A stretch of 64,000 nt of DNA from positions 1 through 64,000 of the forward strand of contig NZ_JAAXOX010000007.1 in NCBI RefSeq assembly GCF_012396125.1, written 5' to 3'. This DNA is from Cellulomonas denverensis. GTDB taxonomy: Bacteria; Actinomycetota; Actinomycetes; Actinomycetales; Cellulomonadaceae. Positions 1-8,431 of this stretch are shown here, in pieces (position 1 is the stretch's first letter; each line of letters begins with the position of its first letter). Below the pieces are notes generated by a model. It saw only the letters and a program-made list of their open reading frames with translations. It did not search any database and was not told the origin of the DNA. Position numbers and translations under genes: made by a program.

Positions 1-730
1 GGCCTGGCGGACGCGCCACACCGGCGCGCGACCGCGCTGGGCGCTGCCCGCCCTCGCCGTCTGGCTGGTGGCCACCGCCGGCTCCGCTCTCCCGCCCGCG
101 GCCGCGCAGCAGCCCACCGCCCCGGCGCTCGCCCCCGCCACCGAGCCGGCCACCGCCTCCGCCTCGACCCGGACCGCCGAGCCGGCCACCCCCGCCGCGT
201 CGGCCCCCGCGGCATCGGCCCCCACCCCGGTGAGTACGCCGTCCGCCCCGGTCCAGGTCGGCTCGGTCGCCCTGCCCACGGCCGCCCGGGAGACGGCCGC
301 CCCGCTGGCCGACCAGCTGGCGGGCAAGCTCGCCGAACAGTTGCCCGCGCTCCGGGCCGCCGGTCCGGGCCGGCACGTGCTGAGCATGACCGTGACCCCG
401 GAGCACTTCGGCACCGTGCAGGTGATCGCGCACATCAGCGCCGAGTCGGTGCGGGTCGAGCTGGTCGGCGCGACCGACGCGGCCCGCGACTCGCTGCGCG
501 CGGCCCTGCCCGACCTGCGCCGGGACCTGGCCGGGTCCGGGCTGTCCTCGGACGTCCAGCTCGGCGACCCCGGGTCCGGCGCCTCCGGTTCCACCGGTGA
601 CGGTGGCCGGTCACCGCAGTCCACCCGGACCGGCACCGGCCCGGTCACCCCCGCGACGGCCGACCGGCCCGACCCCGTCCCCACCGTCCGTCCCGGGTCC
701 GCCACCGGCGGGCTCGACCTGCTGGTCTGA
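1..730 (+). CDS. fliK: Flagellar hook-length control protein FliK, C-terminal part
   Basis: The reading frame is open from base 2 to the stop at 728-730, so the gene begins upstream of the window and 242 residues are visible. The middle is a Pro/Ala-rich low-complexity linker typical of FliK. The last third (about bases 290-580) fits the Flg_hook C-terminal domain, with a core reading LSMTVTPEHFGTVQVIAHIS, followed by a Gly/Ser/Pro-rich tail. FliK measures the hook during assembly and switches FlhB export specificity. Its position directly before flgD and flgE agrees. A GTG at 68 is available but there is no reason to start there. Confidence 0.8.
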   Translation, partial: AWRTRHTGARPRWALPALAVWLVATAGSALPPAAAQQPTAPALAPATEPATASASTRTAEPATPAASAPAASAPTPVSTPSAPVQVGSVALPTAARETAAPLADQLAGKLAEQLPALRAAGPGRHVLSMTVTPEHFGTVQVIAHISAESVRVELVGATDAARDSLRAALPDLRRDLAGSGLSSDVQLGDPGSGASGSTGDGGRSPQSTRTGTGPVTPATADRPDPVPTVRPGSATGGLDLLV

Positions 731-740
731 GGAGCAGCCC

Positions 741-1208
741 ATGTCGATTGACGTCAGCTACATCACCGAGGGTGCCGGGAACTCCGGCACCACTCAGAAG
801 ACCGCCTCCAACGAGCTGGACCGGCAGGCGTTCCTCAACCTGTTCGTCGCCCAGCTGAAGTACCAGGACCCGTCCAGCCCGATGGACACCTCGCAGATGA
901 TGGCCCAGACCACCCAGCTGTCCACCATGGAGTCGCTGGAGGAGCTGACCGCCACCGCCCGCGAGACCTTCGCCCTGCAGATGCGGATGTCCGCCGCCGA
1001 CCTGGTCGGCAAGCAGGTGTCCTGGACCGACGCCGACGGGAAGACCCAGAACGGGACCGTCAGCGGGGTGTCCTACGCCGGCTCGGTCCCGATCGTCCTG
1101 GTCGGCGACGAGCAGATCAGCCTCAACTCCGTGTCCTTCGTCGCCACCCCCGGCGGGCCGTCCGAGCTGCCCGGCTCCGACGACGACGACACCTCCACCG
1201 ACGCCTGA
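741..1208 (+). CDS. flgD: Flagellar hook assembly (hook-cap) protein FlgD
   Basis: 155 residues. It carries the FlgD N-terminal signature FLNLFVAQLKYQDPSSPMD, followed by a helical region and a short beta-rich segment (AADLVGKQVSW onward). The ATG at 741 is preferred because GAGGAG sits 7-10 nt upstream, overlapping the fliK stop; the longer in-frame ORF from 597 overlaps fliK in another frame. FlgD caps the growing hook outside the cell. At 155 residues it is shorter than enterobacterial FlgD (about 230) and has only one C-terminal beta domain. It ends in an acidic Asp run. Confidence 0.9.
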   Translation: MSIDVSYITEGAGNSGTTQKTASNELDRQAFLNLFVAQLKYQDPSSPMDTSQMMAQTTQLSTMESLEELTATARETFALQMRMSAADLVGKQVSWTDADGKTQNGTVSGVSYAGSVPIVLVGDEQISLNSVSFVATPGGPSELPGSDDDDTSTDA

Positions 1209-1229
1209 CCCACCCCGAAGGGATCCACC

Positions 1230-2417
1230 ATGCTCCGCTCGCTCTTCTCCGGTATCAGCGGTCTGCGTTCGCACCAGACCATGCTCGACGTCACCGGCAA
1301 CAACATCGCCAACGTCAACACCACCGGTTTCAAGTCCTCGCAGACCCAGTTCCAGGACACCCTCAGCCAGCTGGTCACCGGCGCGGGCGCCGCCGAGGCC
1401 GGCACCGGTGGCACCAACCCGGCACAGGTCGGCCTCGGGGTCCGGGTCGCCGGGATCACCACGTCCTTCACCCAGGGCGCCTCGCAGCTGACCGGCCGCA
1501 GCACCGACATGATGATCCAGGGCGACGGCTTCTTCGTGGTGCGCAAGGGCGCCGAGACCTTCTACACCCGAGCCGGGTCCTTCGACTTCGACTCCACCGG
1601 CCAGATGACCCTGCCGGGCGACGGCGCACTGGTCCAGGGCTGGATGGCGGTCAACGGCGTGATCGACACCAACGGCCCGGTCACCGACCTCAAGGTCCCG
1701 GCCGGCACCGTGATGGGCGCGGTGGCCAGCACCACCGGTTCCTTCGTCGGCAACCTGCCCTCGGACGCGGCGGAGAACACCGTGAAGTCGCTGGACCTGG
1801 AGGTCTACGACGCGCAGGGCAACGCCCGGGACATCACCCTGACCCTGACCAAGACCGCCACCGGCTGGACCATGTCCGCCACCGACGGCACCGCCTCCTA
1901 CCCGGCCACCGGCACCGAGGCGATGACCTTCAACGCGGACGGCGCGCTCACCTCCACCGGCTCCTTCACCCTGGGCGGGGTGACCGTCGACCTGTCGACC
2001 ATCACCGGCTACGCCTCGGTGGACACCGTGGCCACCGGCACCCAGAACGGCCGTCCGGCGGGCACCCTGCAGTCCTTCCAGCTCGGCGCGGACGGCACGA
2101 TCACCGGCTCGTTCTCCAACGGCCTGAAGCAGGCGATCGGCCGGATCGCCCTGGCGAACTTCACCAACCCGGCCGGTCTGCAGAAGGCCGGTGGCTCGCT
2201 GTTCAGCTCCTCGGTGAACTCCGGTGACGCCCAGGTCGGCGTGGCCGGCGCCGGTGGCCGTGGCTCGCTGGCCGGTGGCGCGCTGGAGATGTCGAATGTC
2301 GACCTGTCCAGCGAGTTCACCTCGCTGATCATCGCCCAGCGCGGGTTCCAGGCGAACTCCCGGGTGATCACCACCTCGGACGAGGTGCTGCAGGAGCTGG
2401 TGAACCTCAAGCGCTGA
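1230..2417 (+). CDS. flgE: Flagellar hook protein FlgE
   Basis: 395 residues. The N terminus is the flagellar rod/hook D0 signature (SLFSGISGLRSHQTMLDV, then GNNIANVNTTGFKSS), and the C terminus (SLIIAQRGFQANSRVI, then EVLQELVNLKR) is the matching coiled-coil half of D0. The length, and the place directly after flgD, favour FlgE over FlgF or FlgG. A GAAGGGATC Shine-Dalgarno precedes the ATG by a few bases. The product polymerises into the hook after export through the FlhAB/FliPQR gate encoded downstream. Confidence 0.9.
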   Translation: MLRSLFSGISGLRSHQTMLDVTGNNIANVNTTGFKSSQTQFQDTLSQLVTGAGAAEAGTGGTNPAQVGLGVRVAGITTSFTQGASQLTGRSTDMMIQGDGFFVVRKGAETFYTRAGSFDFDSTGQMTLPGDGALVQGWMAVNGVIDTNGPVTDLKVPAGTVMGAVASTTGSFVGNLPSDAAENTVKSLDLEVYDAQGNARDITLTLTKTATGWTMSATDGTASYPATGTEAMTFNADGALTSTGSFTLGGVTVDLSTITGYASVDTVATGTQNGRPAGTLQSFQLGADGTITGSFSNGLKQAIGRIALANFTNPAGLQKAGGSLFSSSVNSGDAQVGVAGAGGRGSLAGGALEMSNVDLSSEFTSLIIAQRGFQANSRVITTSDEVLQELVNLKR

Positions 2418-2437
2418 CCGTTCGGCCGCCGGAAGCG

Positions 2438-2465
2438 CTCAGACCGCGCCTCCGGCGGCCGATCA
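2438..2465 (+). promoter_or_regulatory. FliA/WhiG-type promoter candidate before flbD-motAB-fliL
   Basis: CTCA at 2438-2441, 16 nt, then GCCGATCA at 2458-2465. The -10 half matches the GCCGATAA core known for sigma-28 family factors. The same CTCA-N16-GCCGAT arrangement occurs before fliM, cheA and the chemoreceptor gene. Transcription would start near 2472 and leave a leader of about 80 nt before flbD. Confidence 0.7.
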
Positions 2466-2554
2466 GATCGGGTGAACGGCCCACGGAAGGGCCACCGCGG
2501 CAGGCCCGGCAACGGGCCCCGCCGCTTCGGAACCACCAGGGATGGGATACGGCC

Positions 2555-2863
2555 GTGATCGTCGTGACGCGCTTGAACGGGGCACAGTTCGGGGTGAACC
2601 CCGACCTGCTCCAGCGCGTGGACAGCGCGCCGGACACCATCCTCACCCTCATCGACGGGACGAAGTACATCGTCCGCGAGTCGATGGCCGAGGTGATCGC
2701 GCGGGTCAACGAGCACCGCGCCCAGCTCCTGGCGCGAGCCCAGGAGCTCCAGGCGGACCCCACCCCCGCGGTCGAGCTGGTCCGGGACGGCGACCCGGAG
2801 ACCGGTGACGACGACCGCGCCCCGCTCGCCGATCCCGTTCCCCTCCGTCCCAGGAGTCGTTGA
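2555..2863 (+). CDS. flbD: FlbD family flagellar protein
   Basis: 102 residues. The first 60 or so match the small FlbD family (MIVVTRLNGAQFGVNPDLL, then TLIDGTKYIVRE). FlbD-family proteins occur next to motA/motB in Gram-positive flagellar clusters; their biochemical role is poorly defined. The acidic, Pro-rich tail after residue 65 makes this member longer than the usual 60-75. The GTG at 2555 gives the conserved MIVVTRLNG start. The stop overlaps the motA ATG (TGATG), so the two are translationally coupled. First gene of the unit driven by the promoter at 2438. Confidence 0.8.
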   Translation: MIVVTRLNGAQFGVNPDLLQRVDSAPDTILTLIDGTKYIVRESMAEVIARVNEHRAQLLARAQELQADPTPAVELVRDGDPETGDDDRAPLADPVPLRPRSR

Positions 2864-3630
2864 TGGACCCCGCAGGTTTGATCGGTGTGGTCGTCGCCTT
2901 CGCGGCGATCTTCGGTGCGCTGTTCATGGAGGGCGCCGACCCGATGTCGATCTTCCTGCCCGCACCGCTGCTGCTGGTGTGGGTGGGCACGATCGGCGTG
3001 GGCATCGCCGGGCACACGCTCAAGGACGTGGTGGCCTCCTTCGCCGCCGTCCCGCGCGCGTTCATGAACAAGGTGCCCGACCCGTCGCAGACCGTGGACA
3101 CCCTGGTGTCGCTGGCCGACCGGGCCCGCCGCGAGGGGCTGCTGGCGCTGGAGGACGCGGCCAAGGACATCGACGACCCGTTCCTGCGCGGCGGGTTGCA
3201 GGCCGCGATCGACGGCACCGACCCGGACGACCTGCGCCTGATCCTGGAGGACAAGATCGCCACCAAGCGGTCGCGGGAGAAGGTCTGGTCCAAGTACTTC
3301 CAGGACATGGGTGGCTATGCGCCGACCATCGGCATCATCGGCACGGTGATCTCCCTGGTGCACGTGCTGGAGAACCTGTCCGACCCGTCCAGCCTGGGCC
3401 ACTCGATCGCCGCGGCCTTCGTCGCCACCCTGTGGGGCATCCTGTCCGCGAACGTGGTCTGGCTGCCGATCGGCACCCGGATCAAGCGGTTCTCCGACCT
3501 GGAGTGCGCGCAGATGGAGGTGACGCTGGAGGGGCTGCTGGCCGTCCAGGCCGGCGCCAACCCGCGGCTGGTCGGCGAGCGGCTGCGCAGCCTGCTGCCG
3601 GAACAGCCCGCCGCGAAGGAAGCCGCATGA
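2863..3630 (+). CDS. motA: Flagellar stator protein MotA
   Basis: 255 residues. Membrane stator subunit that, with MotB, forms the ion channel driving rotation. The sequence shows N-terminal hydrophobic helices, the cytoplasmic loop and the conserved membrane-return block (YFQDMGGYAPTIGIIGTVIS; later AAAFVATLWGI). An in-frame TTG lies one codon earlier, but the ATG at 2863 forms the usual TGATG overlap with flbD. Its own stop overlaps motB by ATGA, as expected for equal stator stoichiometry control. Confidence 0.92.
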   Translation: MDPAGLIGVVVAFAAIFGALFMEGADPMSIFLPAPLLLVWVGTIGVGIAGHTLKDVVASFAAVPRAFMNKVPDPSQTVDTLVSLADRARREGLLALEDAAKDIDDPFLRGGLQAAIDGTDPDDLRLILEDKIATKRSREKVWSKYFQDMGGYAPTIGIIGTVISLVHVLENLSDPSSLGHSIAAAFVATLWGILSANVVWLPIGTRIKRFSDLECAQMEVTLEGLLAVQAGANPRLVGERLRSLLPEQPAAKEAA

Positions 3631-4532
3631 GCACCACCGCCAAGGGCCGCCGCCGCGGTCACGAGGAGGAGGAGCACGTCAACCACGAGCGGTGGCTGGT
3701 GTCCTACTCGGACATGATCACCGTGCTGATGGCGCTGTTCATCGTGCTGTTCGCGATCTCCCAGGTCGATCAGGAGAAGTACGTCCAGCTCAAGGCGTCG
3801 CTGGCCGCCGGCTTCGGCGACGGCTCGGTGAACCAGTCGGTGCTGGACGGCACCGACGGCTTGATGGACGGCACCTCCGCCGCGGCCGACGCCCCGGATG
3901 TCGGCACCGCCGGGGTGGTGGACGCCGACGAGGGGCTGGGCCTGCAGGCCGCGGACCCGGCGACCAACCCGGACCCGGCCACCCAGGTCGATGCCGCCAC
4001 CCTCGCCGCCGCACAGGCCGAGGCCGCGCACCTGGAGGAGGTCAAGGCGCAGATCACCGCCGCCCTGGCCAAGCAGGGGCTGGACGGCACGGTGCGGTTC
4101 CGGATCGACGAGCGCGGGCTGGTGCTCGGGCTGGTCGCCGACGACGTGTTCTTCGCCCCGGCCTCCGCGGAGCTGACCCCGACCGCCCAGGCGGTGCTGG
4201 ACAACGCCGCACCGACCATCGTGGCGCTGAAGGAGCAGATCGCGGTCGAGGGGCACGCCAACACCATCCCGGTGTCCGGCCGCTACCCGACCAACTGGGA
4301 ACTGTCCGCCGACCGTGCCACCCAGGTGCTGCGCCGCCTGGTGGAGGTGGACGGGCTGCCCGGCGCCCGGGGCGAGGCCACCGGGTTCGGCGACACCCGC
4401 CCCCTGGTGCTCGGCCAGGGCGAGGACGCCATGACCGCCAACCGGCGGGTCGACATCGTGATCCTGAGCGCGGCGCCGGAGACGGTGCGCGCCCTGCTGC
4501 CCACCGTGGCGGCCGACGGAACGGAGGGGTGA
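3627..4532 (+). CDS. motB: Flagellar stator protein MotB with OmpA-like domain
   Basis: 301 residues. The single transmembrane helix carries the ion-binding aspartate at residue 29 (WLVSYSDMITVLMALFIVLF). A plug/linker rich in Ala and Asp follows, and then an OmpA-like peptidoglycan-binding domain (about 175-290: VEGHANTIPVSGRYPTNWEL, then TANRRVDIVI). It anchors the stator to the wall. The ATG overlaps the motA stop by ATGA; the longer in-frame ORF upstream runs through motA in another frame and is not real. Confidence 0.92.
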   Translation: MSTTAKGRRRGHEEEEHVNHERWLVSYSDMITVLMALFIVLFAISQVDQEKYVQLKASLAAGFGDGSVNQSVLDGTDGLMDGTSAAADAPDVGTAGVVDADEGLGLQAADPATNPDPATQVDAATLAAAQAEAAHLEEVKAQITAALAKQGLDGTVRFRIDERGLVLGLVADDVFFAPASAELTPTAQAVLDNAAPTIVALKEQIAVEGHANTIPVSGRYPTNWELSADRATQVLRRLVEVDGLPGARGEATGFGDTRPLVLGQGEDAMTANRRVDIVILSAAPETVRALLPTVAADGTEG

Positions 4533-4533
4533 G

Positions 4534-5055
4534 ATGCCCATCGAACAGCGTGTGATCGGCGGCGGTCAGAAGATCGGCGGCGGCAAGATCGGCGGCACCC
4601 CCGCCAAGGAGGAGCCCGCGCCCGAGGCCCCGACGAAGAAGTCCCGCAAGCTGCTGGTGATCGTGCTGGCCCTGGTGCTGGTGATCGGTGGGGCGGCGGC
4701 CTACTTCCTGGTGCTCAAGCCGGGCGGCAGCGACGAGCCGGCCGCCGAACCCGAGCCGGAGCCCGGGGAGATCCTCACCGTGGAGCCGATCAGCCTGAAC
4801 CTGGCCGACGGGCACTACCTGCGATTGGGCTTCGCCGTGCAGCTGTCTGCCGACGCCGCTGCGGACGGCCACGGGGAGCTGGATTCCTCCAAGGCGGTGG
4901 ACACCGCGATCGAGCTGTTCTCCGGCCGGTCGGTGGCGGACATCTCCGGCGCCGACAGCCGTGCCGCGCTCAAGGACGAGTTCCTCGCCCTGCTGAACGA
5001 GGCGTACCACGACGACGTGCTGGAGGTGAACTACACCAACTACGTGACGCAGTGA
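4534..5055 (+). CDS. fliL: Flagellar basal-body-associated protein FliL
   Basis: 173 residues: a short basic/Gly-rich cytoplasmic N terminus, one transmembrane helix at about 40-61, an acidic Pro/Glu spacer, and a periplasmic-side FliL domain (ILTVEPISLNLADGHYLRLG). FliL assists stator function at the motor. A strong ACGGAGGGGT Shine-Dalgarno lies inside the motB end and the gap to motB is one base. It ends the flbD-motA-motB-fliL group; the 187 nt that follow contain a fresh promoter for fliM. Confidence 0.88.
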   Translation: MPIEQRVIGGGQKIGGGKIGGTPAKEEPAPEAPTKKSRKLLVIVLALVLVIGGAAAYFLVLKPGGSDEPAAEPEPEPGEILTVEPISLNLADGHYLRLGFAVQLSADAAADGHGELDSSKAVDTAIELFSGRSVADISGADSRAALKDEFLALLNEAYHDDVLEVNYTNYVTQ

Positions 5056-5206
5056 TGCCGTAGCACCGCAGTCGGGGCGCCATGGAGGGCGCCGCATCGC
5101 CACGGAGCTGGACGGCCCATGGAGGGCCGGTGCCGTGGACGGGTCCGCGTGTTCCCGGACATTTCCGCCAGGAACAGGACGACCTTTCGGACCTTCCGGA
5201 CGACCC

Positions 5207-5234
5207 CTCAACACGGCCTGCCGTGCGCCGATGG
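5207..5234 (+). promoter_or_regulatory. FliA/WhiG-type promoter candidate before fliM
   Basis: CTCA at 5207-5210, 16 nt, then GCCGATGG at 5227-5234. Identical spacing to the sites before flbD, cheA and mcp. The predicted start of transcription (about 5241-5243) coincides with the GTG at 5243. This argues that fliM starts there, and that the in-frame ATG at 5231, which lies inside the -10 element, is not used. Confidence 0.7.
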
Positions 5235-5242
5235 GGGACAGC

Positions 5243-6175
5243 GTGACGGTCCACACCCCGGGGCAGACCCCCGCACGCTCGCGGCGGCGCACGCACGCCC
5301 CCGAGCCCTACGACTTCCGCCGGCCCATGACGATGGCCCGCGAGCACGCCCGGGTGCTGGAGATGGCATTCGAGACCTTCGCCCGGCAGTGGGGCAATCA
5401 GCTCACCGCCCGGCTGCGCGTGATGGCCCAGGTCACCTTCGACCAGCTCACGCTCACCTCCTACGACGAGTACGTCCGCTCGCTGCCCGGCACCACCACC
5501 ATGATGTTGTGCACGGTCGAGCAGACCCGGCAGACCGCCGTGGTCCAGCTCCCGCTCAGCACCACGATGACCTGGATCGACTTCCTTCTCGGCGGCCCGG
5601 GCATCGGGGAGGCCGAGGAGCGCGAACTCACCGAGATCGAGTTCACCCTGGTGCGCGGCCTGATGCAGGCCACCCTGGGCGACCTGGGCTACGCCTTCGC
5701 CGCGCTCACCCCGCTGGAGGTGAACGTCCGCTCGGTGCAGTACAACCCGCAGTTCGTGCAGGTGGTGCCGGCCTCGGACGCGGTGCTGGTCGCCGGGTTC
5801 ACGCTGCGGATCGGTGAGCGGGAGGACGTCGCCACCGTGATGTTCCCGGCCGAGCTGCTGCTGGGCGCGGTACGCGCCGGCGACGGCACCTCGGGCCGGT
5901 CGGACGAGGACCAGCGGGCGCACGAGGCCGCGCTGGCTGATCTGGAGTCCGCGGTGGAGGACGTGCCGGTGGAGCTGGCCGTCCGCTTCGCCCCGCTGAC
6001 CGTCCGGCCCCGCCAGGTCGTGGACCTGGCCGTCGGCGAGGTCATCCCGCTGTCCCACCCGTCGTCGCAGCCACTGGATGTGGTGGTGGACGGCGTGGTC
6101 CTGGCCCGGGCCGCCGCCGGCAACAACGGTTCCCGCCTGGCCTGCATGGTCGTCACCGTCGAGGAGAAGCACTGA
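5243..6175 (+). CDS. fliM: Flagellar motor switch protein FliM
   Basis: 310 residues from GTG 5243. This start is chosen because GGGGG lies 5 nt upstream and the putative promoter ends at 5234; longer in-frame ORFs would begin upstream of that promoter. FliM motif PYDFRRP near residue 23, the middle CheC-like domain (WIDFLLGGPGIGEAEEREL) and a C-terminal SpoA/FliN-like domain (about 230-305) are present. It forms the rotor C-ring. The N terminus is basic (ARSRRRTHAPEPYDF) and lacks the EIDALL-type peptide that binds phospho-CheY in other bacteria. The stop overlaps fliN (TGATG). Confidence 0.9.
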   Translation: MTVHTPGQTPARSRRRTHAPEPYDFRRPMTMAREHARVLEMAFETFARQWGNQLTARLRVMAQVTFDQLTLTSYDEYVRSLPGTTTMMLCTVEQTRQTAVVQLPLSTTMTWIDFLLGGPGIGEAEERELTEIEFTLVRGLMQATLGDLGYAFAALTPLEVNVRSVQYNPQFVQVVPASDAVLVAGFTLRIGEREDVATVMFPAELLLGAVRAGDGTSGRSDEDQRAHEAALADLESAVEDVPVELAVRFAPLTVRPRQVVDLAVGEVIPLSHPSSQPLDVVVDGVVLARAAAGNNGSRLACMVVTVEEKH

Positions 6176-6888
6176 TGAACGCCCAGACCATCGCCGACAC
6201 CGGCGCGGTCGCGCTGTCCGCCGCGGCGGCCGCCGCCCGGCTGCTGCCCGCCGCCACCCCGCTCACCCCCGCGCCCGCGCCGGCCGGCCAGGCCCCGGCC
6301 GCCGACGCGATCGCCGTGGTCGCCAGCTTCGTCGGGCCGAACAGCGCCGACGTGCTGCTGGTCGCCGACCAAGCAGTCCGCGACGCCCTGGTCGCCGGGG
6401 CCCCGGACGGCACCGCCCTGGACCTGGCCGACGCCCTGCGCCCGGCACTGGAGGCCGCGGTCGCCGAGCTGGGCGCCGGGGTGCTGGAGTCCGCCCGGAC
6501 CGAGCCGGTGTCCACCGCCCTGGCCCCGGACGCCGCCCTGGTCGCCCTGACCGGCGAGGACGGCACCGCCCAGGCCTGGTTCGCGCTCCGGCTGCGCGCC
6601 GAGCCCACCCCGCAGGCGGCCGGCGTGCCGACCCAGCGCGCCAGCCTCACCGTGCTCTACGACGTGGAGATGACCCTGACCGCCGAGCTGGGCCGCACCA
6701 AGCTGCCGGTCCGCCAGGTGCTGGAGCTGACCCCGGGTGCGGTGCTGGAGCTGGACCGCGCGGCGGGCAGCCCGGCGGACGTGATGGTCAACGGCAAGCT
6801 GATCGCCCGCGGCGAGGTCGTGGTGATCGACGAGGAGTTCGGCATCCGGATCACCGAGATCGCCCGCGGCGACGAGACGCAGGGCTGA
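6175..6888 (+). CDS. fliN: Flagellar motor switch protein FliN with N-terminal extension
   Basis: 237 residues. The last 75 or so form a SpoA domain (LYDVEMTLTAELGRTKLPVR, then VMVNGKLIARGEVVVIDEEF), the C-ring subunit partner of FliM. A Pro/Ala linker precedes it, and residues about 45-145 look like a remnant CheC/FliY-N fold (FVGPNSADVLLVADQAVRDA). The ExxN phosphatase signature is not evident, so CheY-P phosphatase activity is not supported. Canonical FliN is about 100-140 residues. The ATG overlaps the fliM stop. Confidence 0.85.
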   Translation: MNAQTIADTGAVALSAAAAAARLLPAATPLTPAPAPAGQAPAADAIAVVASFVGPNSADVLLVADQAVRDALVAGAPDGTALDLADALRPALEAAVAELGAGVLESARTEPVSTALAPDAALVALTGEDGTAQAWFALRLRAEPTPQAAGVPTQRASLTVLYDVEMTLTAELGRTKLPVRQVLELTPGAVLELDRAAGSPADVMVNGKLIARGEVVVIDEEFGIRITEIARGDETQG

Positions 6889-6896
6889 CCGCAGCC

Positions 6897-7580
6897 ATGG
6901 ACACACTGGTGCTCGCCGCGCGGACCGCGCTCGCCCTGGCCTGCGTGCTCGGCCTGATCTGGGTCGTGGCGCGCAAGGCCGGGTGGGGCAAGGGCGGCCG
7001 CCGCGCCACCGGCCCCGCGATCGAGGTGGTCGGCCGCCAGGCGCTCGGCCGGCACGCCGGGGTCGCGGTGCTCGCGATCGGCGAGCGCCGGCTGCTGGTC
7101 GGCTTCGGCGAGCAGCAGATCACCATGCTCACCGAGCTGGACCCGGTCGCCGCCGAGGCCGAGCCGGTGCCCGCCGAGCCGGTCCGGTCGGCCAAGCCGC
7201 TGTTCTCCTGGCGCCGGACGGAATCCTTCGAGTCCGCGCTGGCCGGGGCGATGGCCGAGACTGAGCCGGCCGCGCCCGCCACCCCCGCAGTCGCCCCGGT
7301 CGCTCCGGCGGCCGCCGCCCTGGCCGCGGCGAACTCCGCCCTGGCCACCGCCGCCCGGCTGAACGCCGCCACCGCGGTGCCCACCCAGCCCTCGCCTGGC
7401 GAGCACACCACGGTGCCCGGCCTGGCCGGCGCCCGGGTCGCCGACATCGACCCCACGGACCTGGCGCCCGCCGCCGAACCCGCCGCGGTGAACGCCGGTC
7501 CGCTGGACGGGTCGATCCTGGCGCCCTCCACCTGGAAGCAGGCGGTCTCCGCGCTGCGCGAGCGGACGGTGCGCCGGTGA
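6897..7580 (+). CDS. fliO: Flagellar biosynthetic protein FliO
   Basis: 227 residues. One N-terminal transmembrane helix (about 4-24: LVLAARTALALACVLGLIWV) is followed by the short FliO cytoplasmic fold (IEVVGRQALGRHAGVAVLAI, then RRLLVGFGEQQITML). A long Ala/Pro-rich low-complexity C-terminal half comes after it. FliO helps FliP assemble into the export gate. ATG 6897 starts right at the hydrophobic helix. Sequence conservation in FliO is weak, so position directly before fliP is part of the evidence. The stop overlaps the fliP GTG by GTGA. Confidence 0.8.
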   Translation: MDTLVLAARTALALACVLGLIWVVARKAGWGKGGRRATGPAIEVVGRQALGRHAGVAVLAIGERRLLVGFGEQQITMLTELDPVAAEAEPVPAEPVRSAKPLFSWRRTESFESALAGAMAETEPAAPATPAVAPVAPAAAALAAANSALATAARLNAATAVPTQPSPGEHTTVPGLAGARVADIDPTDLAPAAEPAAVNAGPLDGSILAPSTWKQAVSALRERTVRR

Positions 7581-8431
7581 GCGACACCCTGCTGCGCGCC
7601 CGCGCCCAGCTGCCCCGGATCGCCCTGCTCACCGCGGCGGTCCTGCTGGTCACCCTGTTCCTGGTCACCCTGGCCGCCGCCACCGGGCACGCTGCCCCGG
7701 TCCCGCCGGCCGACCCGGCGGCACCCGCCGCACCGGTGGCCCCCACCGACCCGGGCACCGGGCAGGTCTCGGTCGCGATCAACGGCGTCAACGGCACCCC
7801 GAGCAGTTCGGTGGTGGTGCTGATCGGCATCACCCTGCTGTCCATCGCGCCGTCGCTGCTGCTGATGATGACCGCGTTCACCAAGATCTTCGTGGTGCTG
7901 TCCCTGACCCGGAACGCGCTCGGGCTGCAGGGTGTGCCGCCGAACCAGGTGATCGCCGGGCTGGCGCTGTTCCTGTCGCTGTTCGTGATGGCGCCGGTGC
8001 TCTCCCAGGTCAACGACCTCGGGGTGCAGCCCTATCTGGACGGCACGTTGGACTTCCAATCCGCGATCGACGCCGGGTCGGCCCCGCTGCGGGACTACAT
8101 GCTCGGGCACACCCGGCAGGAAGATCTGGCGCTGATCACCCGGGCCGCCGACCAGGCCAACCCGGAGTCGCCGGAGACGGTGCCGATGCTCACGCTGATC
8201 CCGGCGTTCATGCTGTCCGAGCTGCGGTCGGCGTTCATCATCGGGTTCGTCATCTTCATCCCGTTCCTGGTGATCGACCTGGTCGTCTCCTCGGTGCTGA
8301 TGAGCATGGGCATGATGATGCTGCCGCCGGTGATGGTGTCCCTGCCGTTCAAGCTGCTGCTGTTCGTGCTGGTCGACGGGTGGGGCCTGATCGTCACCGC
8401 CCTGATCGGCGCCGCGACGGGTGGTGGCTGA
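7577..8431 (+). CDS. fliP: Flagellar export gate protein FliP
   Basis: 284 residues. A signal-peptide-like hydrophobic segment (about 14-38) is followed by an Ala/Pro spacer and the conserved FliP core (LLLMMTAFTKIFVVLSLTRN; later PFLVIDLVVSSVLMSMGMMM). FliP forms the core of the flagellar type III export channel with FliQ and FliR. GTG start overlapping the fliO stop; TGATG overlap with fliQ. Confidence 0.93.
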   Translation: MSDTLLRARAQLPRIALLTAAVLLVTLFLVTLAAATGHAAPVPPADPAAPAAPVAPTDPGTGQVSVAINGVNGTPSSSVVVLIGITLLSIAPSLLLMMTAFTKIFVVLSLTRNALGLQGVPPNQVIAGLALFLSLFVMAPVLSQVNDLGVQPYLDGTLDFQSAIDAGSAPLRDYMLGHTRQEDLALITRAADQANPESPETVPMLTLIPAFMLSELRSAFIIGFVIFIPFLVIDLVVSSVLMSMGMMMLPPVMVSLPFKLLLFVLVDGWGLIVTALIGAATGGG

